This document shows, in pieces, positions 6,031-6,219 of a DNA stretch of 6,219 nt. Origin of the DNA: Acidobacteriaceae bacterium (GTDB taxonomy: Bacteria; Acidobacteriota; Terriglobia; Terriglobales; Acidobacteriaceae); assembly GCA_030040395.1 (NCBI GenBank), contig JASHTU010000243.1:1-6219 (forward strand), written 5' to 3'. Every line of letters begins with the position of its first letter. The first letter of the stretch is position 1. The notes beneath the pieces are model-generated. The model was not told the origin of the DNA. It saw nothing but the letters and a program-made list of their open reading frames with translations, and made no database searches. The translations under genes and the position numbers were made by a program.

Positions 6031-6089
6031 CTGCTGGACCGGCGAGGCGGGCCGAAAGGCCTGAGTGCCGGTGCGGCAATTCGAAGCAG
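6031..6089 (+). other. Foldable 59-nt element with GAAA tetraloop
   Basis: The plus strand can form three stacked helices: CTGCT (6031-6035) with AGCAG (6085-6089); ACCGGC (6038-6043) with GCCGGT (6067-6072); and CGGGCC (6048-6053) with GGCCTG (6058-6063, one G-U pair), closed by a GAAA loop. Internal loops are GAGG and AGT on the inner side. GNRA tetraloops are typical of structured RNAs. I could not match it to a known riboswitch, and it lacks the AGC triad and two-base bulge of group II intron domain V. GC-rich DNA also folds by chance. Confidence 0.3.
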
Positions 6090-6123
6090 TTCCCGATCCA
6101 TTTTTCTCTCCCCGCCGGGAGCG
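6089..6123 (+). repeat. Diverged direct repeat, copy 2, with a CTCCC/GGGAG hairpin
   Basis: This copy ends in CTCCC-CGCC-GGGAG (6108-6121), nearly the same hairpin as CTCCC-CCGGC-GGGAG at 5581-5595 in the beta-barrel leader. Together with 5800-5832 this makes three related sites within 545 bases. Confidence 0.4.
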
Positions 6124-6156
6124 AGCCGGTTGTTGTGGGTTCGCGTTCCGGCCGAA

Positions 6157-6219
6157 ATGAGGTTCGCGGAACGTCTATGGCAAGTACTGAATTCTGGCAA
6201 AGGCTGTCCGCAATGCGGG
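6157..6219 (+). CDS. Possible start of a zinc-ribbon protein, cut by window
   Basis: From an ATG at 6157 the frame stays open to the window end, giving 21 residues (MRFAERLWQVLN-SGKGCPQCG). The CPQCG at residues 17-21 looks like the first knuckle of a zinc ribbon, as found at the N-terminus of some transposases and many small regulators. No clear Shine-Dalgarno precedes the ATG, and the frame is open further upstream, so the start is uncertain. A competing frame starts at ATG 6177 (MASTEFWQRLSAMR), with a weak GGA ahead. With so little sequence, no function is assigned. Confidence 0.3.
   Translation, partial: MRFAERLWQVLNSGKGCPQCG

Larger units (their letters stand above)
5599..6156. other. 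Non-coding or decayed region with repeats and hairpins, no convincing gene
   Basis: I find no frame here with family motifs, a good ribosome site and a normal length. The open frames (for example 5602-5985 plus and 5973-6200 minus) lack recognisable domains. Base composition is more mixed than in the neighbouring genes, with A/T-rich patches around 5690, 5835 and 5935. Small inverted repeats and partial duplications, listed separately, are frequent. A decayed mobile element or an intergenic repeat cluster would fit. The beta-barrel promoter is probably in its left part, but no clear -35/-10 pair stands out. Confidence 0.5.

Noticed and set aside
6031..6089. Group II intron domain V or a known riboswitch
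   Set aside because: The GAAA-capped stem is similar in size, but the catalytic AGC triad and two-base bulge are missing, and no riboswitch consensus that I know fits.
5973..6200. 75-codon minus-strand frame ending GRFLPHYLM
   Set aside because: It has no ribosome site or recognised domain and overlaps the repeats; it might be debris of a mobile element, but I cannot support it as a gene.

Overview
The window is GC-rich and densely coded, with short intergenic gaps, 24-residue-scale Sec signals and Gram-negative hallmarks: an outer-membrane beta-barrel, a proton-type MotA/MotB stator and a dTDP-rhamnose pathway enzyme. The gene styles, namely a PAS plus degenerate-GGDEF gene fused translationally to motA and a small 'outer membrane beta-barrel' protein, remind me most of Acidobacteriota. 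That placement is an inference from protein style, not a measured match.

Layout from left to right. Positions 1-1176 (minus) hold the first 392 residues of an ABC exporter half-transporter, cut by the window edge just after its Walker A motif. It is divergent from rfbC (1363-1908, plus), a complete RmlC epimerase. The gap between them contains an 11-bp perfect inverted repeat and a possible 19-codon leader ORF whose stop overlaps the rfbC start as ATGA. rfbC converges on an apparent three-gene minus-strand operon, read right to left: a PAS/degenerate-GGDEF protein (4750-3806), motA (3809-2934) and motB (2901-1945). The GGDEF-type gene and motA overlap by four bases (GTGA), with a strong Shine-Dalgarno inside the upstream gene. 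Upstream of this operon (4751-4969) is a 25-bp dyad abutting an extended -10-like element. Next is a minus-strand signal-peptide beta-barrel protein (5557-4970) with a strong ribosome binding site and a hairpin-rich leader. The last 660 bases have no convincing complete gene. They hold recurring small hairpins built on CGGGAGC, a 59-nt foldable element with a GAAA tetraloop, and the first codons of a possible zinc-ribbon protein running off the right edge.

Functionally, the best supported module is the stator operon. MotA and MotB form the ion channel that drives the flagellar motor. MotA keeps the key charged and proline residues at the same positions as in E. coli, and MotB keeps the channel aspartate and the peptidoglycan-anchoring domain. 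The first gene of the operon looks like a c-di-GMP enzyme domain that has lost the residues needed for catalysis, so a sensory or regulatory role towards the stator is the most interesting hypothesis here. The exporter, rfbC and beta-barrel genes fit general envelope biology, but nothing in the window links them to one system.
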